A stretch of 5,535 nt of DNA, taken from positions 1 through 5,535 of the forward strand of contig JAOZNO010000282.1 of assembly GCA_029933755.1 (NCBI GenBank), given 5' to 3'. Below, piece by piece: positions 1 to 5,430 of this stretch. Each line of letters begins with the position of its first letter. The stretch's first letter is position 1. Under the pieces are notes generated by a model that saw only the letters and a program-made list of their open reading frames with translations, did not search any database and was not told the origin of the DNA. The stretch comes from Bacteroidales bacterium. Its GTDB lineage: Bacteria > Bacteroidota > Bacteroidia > Bacteroidales > NBLH01. The position numbers and the translations under genes were made by a program.

Positions 1-510
1 AACCCCTATTTGAATGATTTTTATGATGATATGCAACGCTGGTCATTTAATTTACAGGTCTATTTTTTAAACAGTCGCTTTAATCAGGTTTTAGATATTA
101 GAAAATCTGGAGATACGGTTATACAGGATCGTACGATTTATGAAGATGCTCATATTTTTGCACCAAATCTGCATGCAATGAGTTTAATGACTTCGCGCGA
201 TTTTGATAATTATTTTTCGCTTTTTAAATTAATGAGTTCACTAGTTGAAGCACCAGATTTACTTATTTATTTGCGTGCATCAGTACCTACATTAGTAGAC
301 CAAATACAAAAGCGTGGCAGGGAATATGAAAATTCCATCCGCCTTGACTACCTGACTCGCCTTAATGAACGTTACGAAGCATGGGTTACCAGTTATGATT
401 TAGGAAAACTCCTGATTGTTAATGTAAATAACTTAAACTTTCAGGATGAACCAAAAGATTTAAGCCAAATAATTGACCGGATTGATGCAGAAATTCATGG
501 GCTGTTTTAG
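1..510 (+). CDS. Deoxynucleoside kinase (deoxyadenosine/deoxyguanosine kinase type), 5'-truncated by window edge
   Basis: This enzyme phosphorylates a deoxynucleoside from ATP in cytoplasmic nucleotide salvage. The frame is open from base 1 and begins NPYLNDFYDD, which in this family follows the P-loop and the substrate-binding Glu. The first 35-40 residues, including the GxxxxGKS/T loop, therefore lie off the left edge, and the TTG at base 10 is not a true start. Visible landmarks, numbered from base 1, are RWSFNLQVYFL (the helix after the substrate pocket), DRTIYED at 43-49 (the conserved D/E-R-S/T motif), and KRGREYE at about 104-110 followed by LDYL (the arginine-rich LID that contacts ATP phosphates). 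The C-terminus ends in IDAEIHGLF, as recalled for Bacteroidota homologues, and the 169 visible residues fit a protein of about 205. The stop is TAG. Nothing looks broken. Substrate preference (dA, dG or dC) cannot be read with certainty; the gene appears separate from those downstream because of the 141-bp gap. Confidence 0.93.
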   Translation, partial: NPYLNDFYDDMQRWSFNLQVYFLNSRFNQVLDIRKSGDTVIQDRTIYEDAHIFAPNLHAMSLMTSRDFDNYFSLFKLMSSLVEAPDLLIYLRASVPTLVDQIQKRGREYENSIRLDYLTRLNERYEAWVTSYDLGKLLIVNVNNLNFQDEPKDLSQIIDRIDAEIHGLF

Positions 511-547
511 AGGTAAATAGTAATCTGTTTTGTATATATCGTGTTAG

Positions 548-577
548 TTTATTCTCAACAGTTACAGTATAGGTTTG
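548..577 (+). promoter_or_regulatory. Possible Bacteroidota-type promoter upstream of the RhuM gene
   Basis: TAGGTTTG at 570-577 fits the Bacteroidetes -7 box TAnnTTTG. A weak -33 candidate, TTTA at 548-551, lies 18 bp upstream, where the consensus is TTTG with about 19-21 bp. It sits in the only sizeable gap before the RhuM gene, 74 bp upstream of its ATG. The match is short and one box is poor, so this is tentative. Confidence 0.3.
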
Positions 578-651
578 AAATAGTTATTTTACTTTATCGA
601 CAAAAAAGTTAAATGTGTTGAATTTAAAGTGAATTGATATGATAATTAACA

Positions 652-1017
652 ATGGTAGATAAAAACCAGCTCATAATATATCAAACCGAAAACGGAGAAG
701 TTAAAATTGAAACACATTTTGAAAATGAAACTGTTTGGCTAAATATTGATCAAATCTCAGAGCTTTTTCAAAAATCTCGTTCTACTGTTAATGAGCATAT
801 TCTTAATATCTACAAAGAACAAGAGCTTGAACAAGAGCCCACAATGAGAAAAATCGGAATTTCCGATTTTTCTACCAAGCCCACTAATTTCTATAATCTT
901 GATGTCATAATCTCGGTAGGTTACAGAGTGAGATCTCACCGTGGTGTACATTTAAGGAAATGGGCAACAGCACTTTTTAAACAAATAGAGCGTAAAACAA
1001 AAGACTTGAAAAAATAA
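652..1017 (+). CDS. RhuM-family protein, N-terminal third only (probable truncated remnant)
   Basis: The 121-residue product matches the N-terminus of the RhuM ('virulence protein RhuM') family, whose molecular role is not established. Recognisable parts are IIYQTENGEVKIETHFENETVWL (residues 8-30), a helix-turn-helix-like stretch WLNIDQISELFQKSRSTVNEHILNIYKEQEL split over residues 29-59, and the family signature FYNLDVIISVGYRV at 80-93 followed by SHRG and RKWAT. Family members usually continue with a segment like EYIxKGF and reach about 330 residues. Here the sequence departs after about residue 110 into a lysine-rich tail, QIERKTKDLKK, and stops. I found no continuation in the other two frames before galE, so this is not one simple frameshift. 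It may be a deletion remnant or a short functional DNA-binding form. The ATG has an A-rich leader without Shine-Dalgarno. The gene ends 13 bp before galE. RhuM genes are often found in accessory regions near restriction-modification loci, but none is visible here. Confidence 0.8.
   Translation: MVDKNQLIIYQTENGEVKIETHFENETVWLNIDQISELFQKSRSTVNEHILNIYKEQELEQEPTMRKIGISDFSTKPTNFYNLDVIISVGYRVRSHRGVHLRKWATALFKQIERKTKDLKK
847..873. repeat. 27-bp near-perfect palindrome inside the RhuM coding sequence
   Basis: The arm AGAAAAATCGGAA (847-859) is followed by a single T at 860 and then its exact reverse complement TTCCGATTTTTCT (861-873). It lies in codon register: the sense strand encodes RKIGISDFS and the antisense strand, read in the matching register, encodes RKIGNSDFS. 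As RNA it could form a hairpin of about 11 bp with a small loop. It is too AT-rich and too far inside the gene to call a terminator, and its role is unknown. Confidence 0.9.
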
Positions 1018-1030
1018 ACCAAATAAACAC

Positions 1031-2056
1031 ATGAAAAAGCAAGTACTAATTACCGGAGGAACCGGATATATCGGTTCACATACTACTGTTGAGTTTATAG
1101 AAGCAGGATATGATGTAGTAATTATTGATAATTTATCAAATTCAAGAATTGATAGTTTAGACGGTATTCAGAAAATAACGGGTGTAAAACCTGAGTTTGC
1201 TGAATTTGACCTGACTGATAAATTGAAGCTGGACGAATTCTTTAAAAGTCATCCTAATATTGAAGCAATTATTCATTTTGCCGCCTATAAGGCCGTAGGT
1301 GAATCGGTTGATAAGCCATTAATGTATTATCAAAACAACCTGGTTTCATTAATGAACCTGTTAGAATTGATGGGGAAATATAATACAAAATCATTTGTGT
1401 TTTCATCATCATGTACCGTTTATGGCGAACCAGACGAACTACCGGTGAAAGAAAGTTCAGCAATTAAACCAGCTACATCCCCTTATGGAAATACCAAACA
1501 AATTGCCGAAGAAATTATTCGTGATTATATGAAAGTTAGTGCTGATTTAAAATCCATAGCATTACGATACTTTAATCCCGTTGGCGCACATGAATCAGCA
1601 GCTATTGGTGAATTACCACTTGGTGTACCGGCTAATCTTGTGCCATTTATAACCCAAACTGCTATTGGTATCCGTAAAGAACTTAGTGTTTTTGGCGAAG
1701 ATTATGACACACCAGACGGAACATGCATTAGAGATTATATTCATGTAGTTGATTTAGCAAAAGCTCATGTTATTGCTACTGAAAGATTACTGAATAACAA
1801 AAATAAGGCAAATTTCGAGATTTTTAATTTGGGTACAGGTACGGGTAATTCTGTACTTGAAGTAATAAAATCTTTTGAGAAAGTTACCGGTGAAAGTTTA
1901 AACTATAAAATAGTTGGCCGTCGTGAAGGTGATATTGTAAAGGTATATTCTCATACAGAATATGCAAATGACGAGCTTGGTTGGAAAACAGAAAAAAAGC
2001 TTGATGACATGATGCTTTCTTCATGGAATTGGGAGAAAAACTTGAATAATAAGTAA
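1031..2056 (+). CDS. galE: UDP-glucose 4-epimerase GalE
   Basis: GalE interconverts UDP-glucose and UDP-galactose in the cytoplasm using tightly bound NAD+, feeding the Leloir pathway and surface polysaccharide synthesis. The 341-residue length is normal for the family (E. coli about 338). The Rossmann motif GGTGYIGSH is at residues 9-17, IHFAAYKAVGES at about 81-92, and the catalytic S127/Y152/K156 set appears as FSSSCTVYG and SPYGNTK. ALRYFNPVGAH, GTCIRDYIHVVDLAKAH, FNLGTGTGNSVLEVI and RREGD (297-301) follow in family order. The residue aligned to E. coli Tyr299 and human Cys307, four after the RREGD Asp, is V305; a small residue there is associated with accepting N-acetylated substrates, so UDP-GlcNAc/GalNAc epimerisation is possible but not shown. 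The ATG gives the canonical N-terminus and has an A-rich leader. Its promoter may lie inside or ahead of the RhuM gene 13 bp upstream, and the next gene begins 13 bp downstream. Confidence 0.97.
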   Translation: MKKQVLITGGTGYIGSHTTVEFIEAGYDVVIIDNLSNSRIDSLDGIQKITGVKPEFAEFDLTDKLKLDEFFKSHPNIEAIIHFAAYKAVGESVDKPLMYYQNNLVSLMNLLELMGKYNTKSFVFSSSCTVYGEPDELPVKESSAIKPATSPYGNTKQIAEEIIRDYMKVSADLKSIALRYFNPVGAHESAAIGELPLGVPANLVPFITQTAIGIRKELSVFGEDYDTPDGTCIRDYIHVVDLAKAHVIATERLLNNKNKANFEIFNLGTGTGNSVLEVIKSFEKVTGESLNYKIVGRREGDIVKVYSHTEYANDELGWKTEKKLDDMMLSSWNWEKNLNNK

Positions 2057-2069
2057 GTTAGAAATCAGA

Positions 2070-3488
2070 ATGAATAAATTAGTTCTCCTTATATCTATAA
2101 TCGTTTTAGTAGCAATTGGTGCAACATCTTGTACAAATAACACTGCTAAAGATGAAAACGATGAACAAAACACAAAAGAAACTACGGTTTATAAACCCGG
2201 CACGTTTGTTTATAGTGTCAATTGTCGTACCGACCAAGCACAAGGCTATGCGGCTTATTTTCCGGTTTCTTACAATTTGAATATTGAATTTCCTGTAATA
2301 ATAGTGTTTGATGCACATGCCCGTGGAAAAATGGCTGTTCATAAATTTAAAGAAGTGGCTGATGAATTTGGATATATTGTAGTTGCTTCAAATAATTCAA
2401 AAAATGGACTAAAAACAATTAATAATACGATAAATGCATTGTTTGACGATGTGTTTTTTCGTTTTAAAATAGATGAAAATAGAGTTTATACAGCTGGATT
2501 TTCCGGTGGAGCAAGAGTAGCATCTTCTGTGGCAATTTATAAAGGAGCTGTGGCCGGTGTTATTGCTATTGCTGGTGGTTTGCCAAAAGTTGGTCAGGAA
2601 ATTTCGCAAAAGTTCAATTTTTCAGCTATTGTTGGTGTTTCTGATTTCAATTATTTGGAATTAAGAACCCTTGATAAACAAATGGATAAACTTGGCTTCC
2701 CTCACATGCTAAGTATTAGCTCAAAAGGGCATGAATGGCCTAATAAAAAAGAGTTGAGAGCAAGTATTGAATGGTTTGAGATAATGGGAATGAAAAACGG
2801 GATTGTCCCGGTAAATGATAATCTGATTAGGAATTATAGTCAACACATGGCTGATTCAATAAATAAACTGGTACTTAAAGGAAAGGTTTATTATGCCAAA
2901 AATCTTTATGAGCAGTTTCTGTCAACAATTGATGGATTATTTGATATTTCCAGCTATCAAAAAAGTTACGAAGTGCTTTTAAAAAACCCGGATATTAAAT
3001 CTCAGCAAACTGAAGTTGAATTATCTGCTAAAGCAGAAAGTGAAAAACAACAAGTTTATATAAGTCTGTTTAAAGAGCAGTCGTTTAGTAAGTTAATTAA
3101 AGAGGTGAACGTACTGAATGTAAATGTGCTTAGTAAAGATGAACTAAAAAAGAATAGTGCTAAACGGTTGTTAAATTATATGAGTATGCTGTCCTATATT
3201 TTTACAGAAAGTGCATTAAAAAGTAATAATTTAAAGCTTGCTGAAAATTATCTAACTATTTACAAGAAAGTTGATGCTGACAATCCTGACCGATACTATT
3301 TTGAAGCATGTATTTCGGCTAATAAAAATTTAGAAAAAGAAACCCTGGGAAATTTAAATAAAGCAGTTAAATTTGGTTTTTTTGATATCAGTCGACTTAA
3401 ATCGGAAATCTGCTTAAATAGTATTAGGGAATTAGCTGAATTTGATAATATTATTGCAAAAGCACAAGTGAATTTCGAATCTTTTTAA
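2070..3488 (+). CDS. Lipoprotein with alpha/beta-hydrolase (esterase-like) domain and helical TPR-like C-terminus
   Basis: The product has 472 residues. The N-terminus is a lipoprotein signal: MNK, a hydrophobic core, then the lipobox ATSC with acylated Cys21 and an acidic, polar linker (TNNTAKDENDEQN). The mature protein is therefore probably tethered to the inner or outer membrane facing the periplasm or surface. Residues 58-240 resemble a PHB-depolymerase/esterase-type alpha/beta-hydrolase: FPVIIVFDAHARG (strand and possible oxyanion region, 74-86), GYIVVASNNSKNG (101-113), nucleophile elbow GFSGGA with S145, a plausible acid at D192 in GVSDFNYLE, and a plausible catalytic His at H221 in KGHEWP. 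Residues 250-472 look all-helical. The end, KAVKFGFFDISRLKSEICLNSIREL (split over about 431-455), resembles the last repeat of many TPR proteins. The substrate is unknown; the triad is inferred from spacing only. The 13-bp gap after galE suggests one transcript, and a link to cell-surface carbohydrate is conjecture. Confidence 0.82.
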   Translation: MNKLVLLISIIVLVAIGATSCTNNTAKDENDEQNTKETTVYKPGTFVYSVNCRTDQAQGYAAYFPVSYNLNIEFPVIIVFDAHARGKMAVHKFKEVADEFGYIVVASNNSKNGLKTINNTINALFDDVFFRFKIDENRVYTAGFSGGARVASSVAIYKGAVAGVIAIAGGLPKVGQEISQKFNFSAIVGVSDFNYLELRTLDKQMDKLGFPHMLSISSKGHEWPNKKELRASIEWFEIMGMKNGIVPVNDNLIRNYSQHMADSINKLVLKGKVYYAKNLYEQFLSTIDGLFDISSYQKSYEVLLKNPDIKSQQTEVELSAKAESEKQQVYISLFKEQSFSKLIKEVNVLNVNVLSKDELKKNSAKRLLNYMSMLSYIFTESALKSNNLKLAENYLTIYKKVDADNPDRYYFEACISANKNLEKETLGNLNKAVKFGFFDISRLKSEICLNSIRELAEFDNIIAKAQVNFESF

Positions 3489-3551
3489 AAGACTTAAACT
3501 TGTAATCTCTACCATATTAAGCTCAATCAACGGGAATTATAGGTGTTGTTA

Positions 3552-3567
3552 ATGGTTTGTTTTTTTT
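3552..3567 (+). other. ATG followed by eight-T tract at the CPBP gene start (possible slippage site)
   Basis: An ATG at 3552 is followed closely by T8 at 3560-3567. As written, this ATG reads MVCFF and then TAA. With one extra T it would read MVCFFLIFALLG straight into the CPBP frame. The hydrophobic CPBP frame is also open upstream, so the tract may simply encode membrane residues. Polymerase slippage, phase variation and a sequencing indel are all possible. Confidence 0.45.
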
Positions 3568-4282
3568 AATATTTGCTTTACTCGGATTATCTTTTTTAAT
3601 TAAAAAGCGGAATGATTTTATTGGAATAATCCAAGTCCAAATAGATAGAAAATCAGTTGCCAGCTTTTTTCTTATGGCGTTTTTGAGTGGATTTGTCATG
3701 TCTATTATATTCTTTATAAATAAGAATTTAGGCCTAATTGAGATTGTATCAAAAAAGGACTTAACTTTCTGCTTAAAGAATATTCCAAATGATTTTTTCA
3801 CTGCATTTGGAGAAGAAATGCTAATTAGAGTTTTGGTTTTTATAGGCATTTTATACACAACGAACAGCAAATTTGTTGCATTGATAGGAAGTTCAATGAT
3901 TTTTTGTTTTCTGCACAATCCGGAAAGCTGGATTAGTGTTTTTAGCTATTTTTTAGCCGGTTTGATGTACGGATTAGCATTTCTATGGTTGAAAACTATT
4001 TGGGCATCAATTGGCTTGCACTTTGCCTGGAATTACTTTCAAGGTACAATGTTTGGTTTTCCAGTTAGCAACCAGCTATCAGATGGATGTTTTTCAATTA
4101 AAATTGTGAATAATACGATATGGAATAGTTACGAACTAGGATCAGAAGGTAGCATTTTGGCTCTTATTTTTAGGATTTTGATTATTGTTTCAACTTTTTT
4201 AATTATGAAACGATTATACACAGCTAATCATTCGATAAAATTTTTGAGTTTTAAAGAAGGGATAGATAACAATCTACTATAA
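3557..4282 (+). CDS. CPBP-family intramembrane metalloprotease (CAAX protease/Abi type), start uncertain
   Basis: CPBP proteins are glutamate/histidine metalloproteases in the membrane, some of them CAAX prenyl endopeptidases, others of unknown role in bacteria. All three family motifs are visible, numbered from the TTG at 3557: EEMLIR (E86, E87, R91; EExxxR), FCFLH (F116 to H120; FxxxH), and HFAWN (H155 to N159; HxxxN). Several hydrophobic segments surround them, for instance about 1-15, 34-54, 88-101, 129-146 and 199-216. The N-terminus is uncertain. The frame is open from 3521 after a TAA at 3518 and reads hydrophobically through GIIGVVNG into the TTG, but it holds no ATG until M40 at 3674. 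An ATG at 3552 is in another frame and would join this one with one extra T in the adjacent eight-T run. The gene may thus use TTG, be 5'-truncated, or have a slippery start. The 68-bp gap from the lipoprotein shows no terminator. Confidence 0.85.
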   Translation: MFFLIFALLGLSFLIKKRNDFIGIIQVQIDRKSVASFFLMAFLSGFVMSIIFFINKNLGLIEIVSKKDLTFCLKNIPNDFFTAFGEEMLIRVLVFIGILYTTNSKFVALIGSSMIFCFLHNPESWISVFSYFLAGLMYGLAFLWLKTIWASIGLHFAWNYFQGTMFGFPVSNQLSDGCFSIKIVNNTIWNSYELGSEGSILALIFRILIIVSTFLIMKRLYTANHSIKFLSFKEGIDNNLL

Positions 4283-4304
4283 TCTATGGTAGCTTACTGA
4301 GCTA
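4274..4304 (+). other. Overlapping small hairpins at the CPBP stop codon
   Basis: CTACTATA (4274-4281) pairs with TATGGTAG (4285-4292) around a three-base loop, with one T-G wobble, and covers the TAA stop. An alternative hairpin, TAGCT (4290-4294) with AGCTA (4300-4304), overlaps it. Neither is followed by a T-run, so an intrinsic terminator is not well supported; the two folds would exclude each other. Confidence 0.35.
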
Positions 4305-4311
4305 TATTGCA

Positions 4312-4339
4312 TACTGCTTACTGTGAACTGCCTACTATT
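4312..4339. repeat. Degenerate 7-bp tandem repeat, four units
   Basis: Four consecutive heptamers, TACTGCT, TACTGTG, AACTGCC and TACTATT, share the pattern (T/A)ACTG-- with the last copy degraded. A stray related unit, TACTGAG, occurs at 4295-4301 out of phase. They sit in the non-coding gap between the CPBP and SDR genes. Similar ACTGCCTACTG-like low-complexity tracts are recalled from intergenic DNA of this phylum; function unknown. Confidence 0.6.
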
Positions 4340-4404
4340 CATGAAATAGAAAAGGATATATTATTGGTAGATTTTGCAAACAAGTGATCAATTTAATATA
4401 CAAA

Positions 4405-5130
4405 ATGAATTACTACTACATTACAGGAACCAGTCGTGGAATTGGCAAAGCTTTAGCATTATTACTTTTACGGGATGAAAACAACTATGTGATTGGCCTT
4501 TCCAGAACCAAAACTATTGTGCACAAGAGGTATGAGCACATAAATTTAGATCTCTCGAACTTTGAACAGGTAGAAAACTATGCTTTTATTGATATTATTG
4601 ATGCCCAAAAACTTATTTTGGTGAATAATGCAGGTATGCTTGGTGATGTAAAGCATACGGGAAATATTGATAATAAACAAATTCATAAAGCTTTTATGGT
4701 GAATATGATTAGTCCGGCTGTTTTGATGAATAATTTTATTAAAGCCTATGGCAATTTAGCTATTGATAAGCTAATTGTTAATATTAGTTCCGGTGCGGGC
4801 CGACATGCCATTGAATCGTGGAGTTCGTATTGTGCTTCAAAATCGGCATTAGATATGTTTAGTTCAGTTGTTGATATAGAACAAAAGCAAATTAATCAAT
4901 TAAATCCTGTAAAAGTATTTTCGGTAGCACCGGGTATTGTTGATACCCAAATGCAGGATAAGATTCGTGAAGCAAACGAAGTCGATTTTAGTAATGTAAG
5001 TGCCTTTGTAAACTATAAAAAAGAAAACCAGTTAGATGCACCCGAAAAAACCGCCGAATTACTAATGAAAATTATAAATAATCCCCAAAAATATAATAAG
5101 GTTTTACTGGATGTGAGGGAAATTGCTTAA
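4405..5130 (+). CDS. Short-chain dehydrogenase/reductase, sepiapterin/benzil reductase-like
   Basis: This is a classical SDR of 241 residues, a cytoplasmic NAD(P)H-dependent oxidoreductase. The cofactor motif TGTSRGIG is at residues 7-14, NNAG at 74-77, the active-site Asn at N100 (FMVNMIS), and the catalytic S129/Y142/K146 set lies in NISSGAG and SYCASK with the usual 13-residue Ser-Tyr spacing. SVAPGIVDTQMQ (173-184) matches the PG motif after strand beta-6. The Ser-Arg after the second strand (GLSRT, 31-35) favours NADPH. The overall pattern, MNYYYITGTSRGIG followed by LSRT, resembles YueD-type benzil reductases and sepiapterin reductases; the true substrate cannot be read from sequence. 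I chose ATG 4405 because it places the first beta strand directly at the N-terminus; a GTG at 4384 would add seven residues (MINLIYK) not expected in the family. The gene stands alone with a 122-bp upstream gap and a hairpin downstream. Confidence 0.9.
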   Translation: MNYYYITGTSRGIGKALALLLLRDENNYVIGLSRTKTIVHKRYEHINLDLSNFEQVENYAFIDIIDAQKLILVNNAGMLGDVKHTGNIDNKQIHKAFMVNMISPAVLMNNFIKAYGNLAIDKLIVNISSGAGRHAIESWSSYCASKSALDMFSSVVDIEQKQINQLNPVKVFSVAPGIVDTQMQDKIREANEVDFSNVSAFVNYKKENQLDAPEKTAELLMKIINNPQKYNKVLLDVREIA

Positions 5131-5133
5131 TTT

Positions 5134-5152
5134 TACTAAAAACATTTTAGTA
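5134..5152 (+). terminator. AT-rich hairpin after the SDR gene, possible weak terminator
   Basis: TACTAAAA (5134-5141) pairs perfectly with TTTTAGTA (5145-5152) around the loop ACA, starting 3 bp after the SDR stop. The stem is AT-rich and the following bases, CTTCCATTTTA, are only moderately T-rich, so termination would be weak. The position suggests 3'-end formation or mRNA protection. Confidence 0.4.
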
Positions 5153-5174
5153 CTTCCATTTTATGCAAAGTGTT

Positions 5175-5262
5175 CTTTGTGAATCTTTGCGTATTCTTCG
5201 TGGAACTTTGTGTAATAGCTATTTCGCAAAAGAGCATAAAGGCCTCACAAAGCTACGCAAAG
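5175..5262. repeat. Inverted array of CTTTGYG heptamers with 10-11-10 bp spacing
   Basis: Four forward heptamers, CTTTGTG 5175, CTTTGCG 5185, CTTCGTG 5196 and CTTTGTG 5206, face four reverse copies: CGCAAAA at 5225, CATAAAG at 5235, CACAAAG at 5246 and CGCAAAG at 5256. Steps are 10, 11, 10 on both sides. The whole set is symmetric about 5218/5219, where the perfect palindrome AATAGCTATT (5214-5223) sits. A further reverse-type unit, TGCAAAG, lies at 5164-5170. Folded, it would give a long interrupted stem paired mainly at the heptamers. Similar CTTTGTG-rich tracts are recalled from intergenic regions of Bacteroidota, where they often yield false ORF calls. The role is unknown; there is no transposase or target duplication in view. 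Confidence 0.85.
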
Positions 5263-5430
5263 AATTCAGGTCAGTACAAATAGTTGAACAACAGCAAATA
5301 CATTTCAAATTTAGTAGTTATCAAACTTTAGTTATTTATACAATGCAGGGAAAAGTTACAGGGATAATTCCTGCAAGGGCAGCCAGTTGTAACGAAAGGA
5401 AGATGTATAACGACAAAAAACAATCAAACA
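5263..5430. other. Non-coding leader with possible folded element
   Basis: Together with the hairpin and heptamer array just upstream, this forms the 300-bp gap between the SDR and the last gene. Bases 5263-5342 show nothing recognisable. In 5344-5393, TGCAGG (5344-5349) can pair with CCTGCA (5370-5375), and GTTACA (5355-5360) with TGTAAC (5388-5393); these cross, as in a pseudoknot. Alternatively the outer GTTACA/TGTAAC stem could enclose two small hairpins, GGGA-TAA-TTCC (5361-5371) and CTGC-AAGG-GCAG (5371-5382), which share base 5371. No known riboswitch or small RNA is recognised. Stems of six bases can arise by chance. Confidence 0.35.

Noticed and set aside
618..643. Sigma-70-like promoter TTGAAT ... 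TATGAT before the RhuM gene
   Set aside because: The spacer is only 14 bp, and Bacteroidota primary sigma factors use a different consensus.
757..951. 64-codon antisense frame in the RhuM gene containing RKIGNSDFS
   Set aside because: The resemblance to the sense peptide follows from the palindrome at 847-873. The rest of the frame has no recognisable character.
3523..3918. 131-codon open frame on the - strand
   Set aside because: It lies opposite the CPBP gene, whose three catalytic motifs are intact. The antisense product is lysine-rich, shows no family signature, and results from low-GC complementary composition.
4384..4404. Upstream GTG start for the SDR
   Set aside because: It adds MINLIYK ahead of the first beta strand, whereas the ATG at 4405 gives the usual SDR N-terminus directly before the TGxxxGIG motif.
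5164..5262. Insertion sequence end or CRISPR array
   Set aside because: There is no transposase, no target-site duplication seen, and the units are 7 bp with 3-4 bp spacers in inverted arms, unlike CRISPR repeats and spacers.
5355..5393. Integron attC-like site (GTTACA ... TGTAAC)
   Set aside because: attC sites run from an ...AAC core to a GTT... core, the opposite order, and there is no integrase or cassette array.
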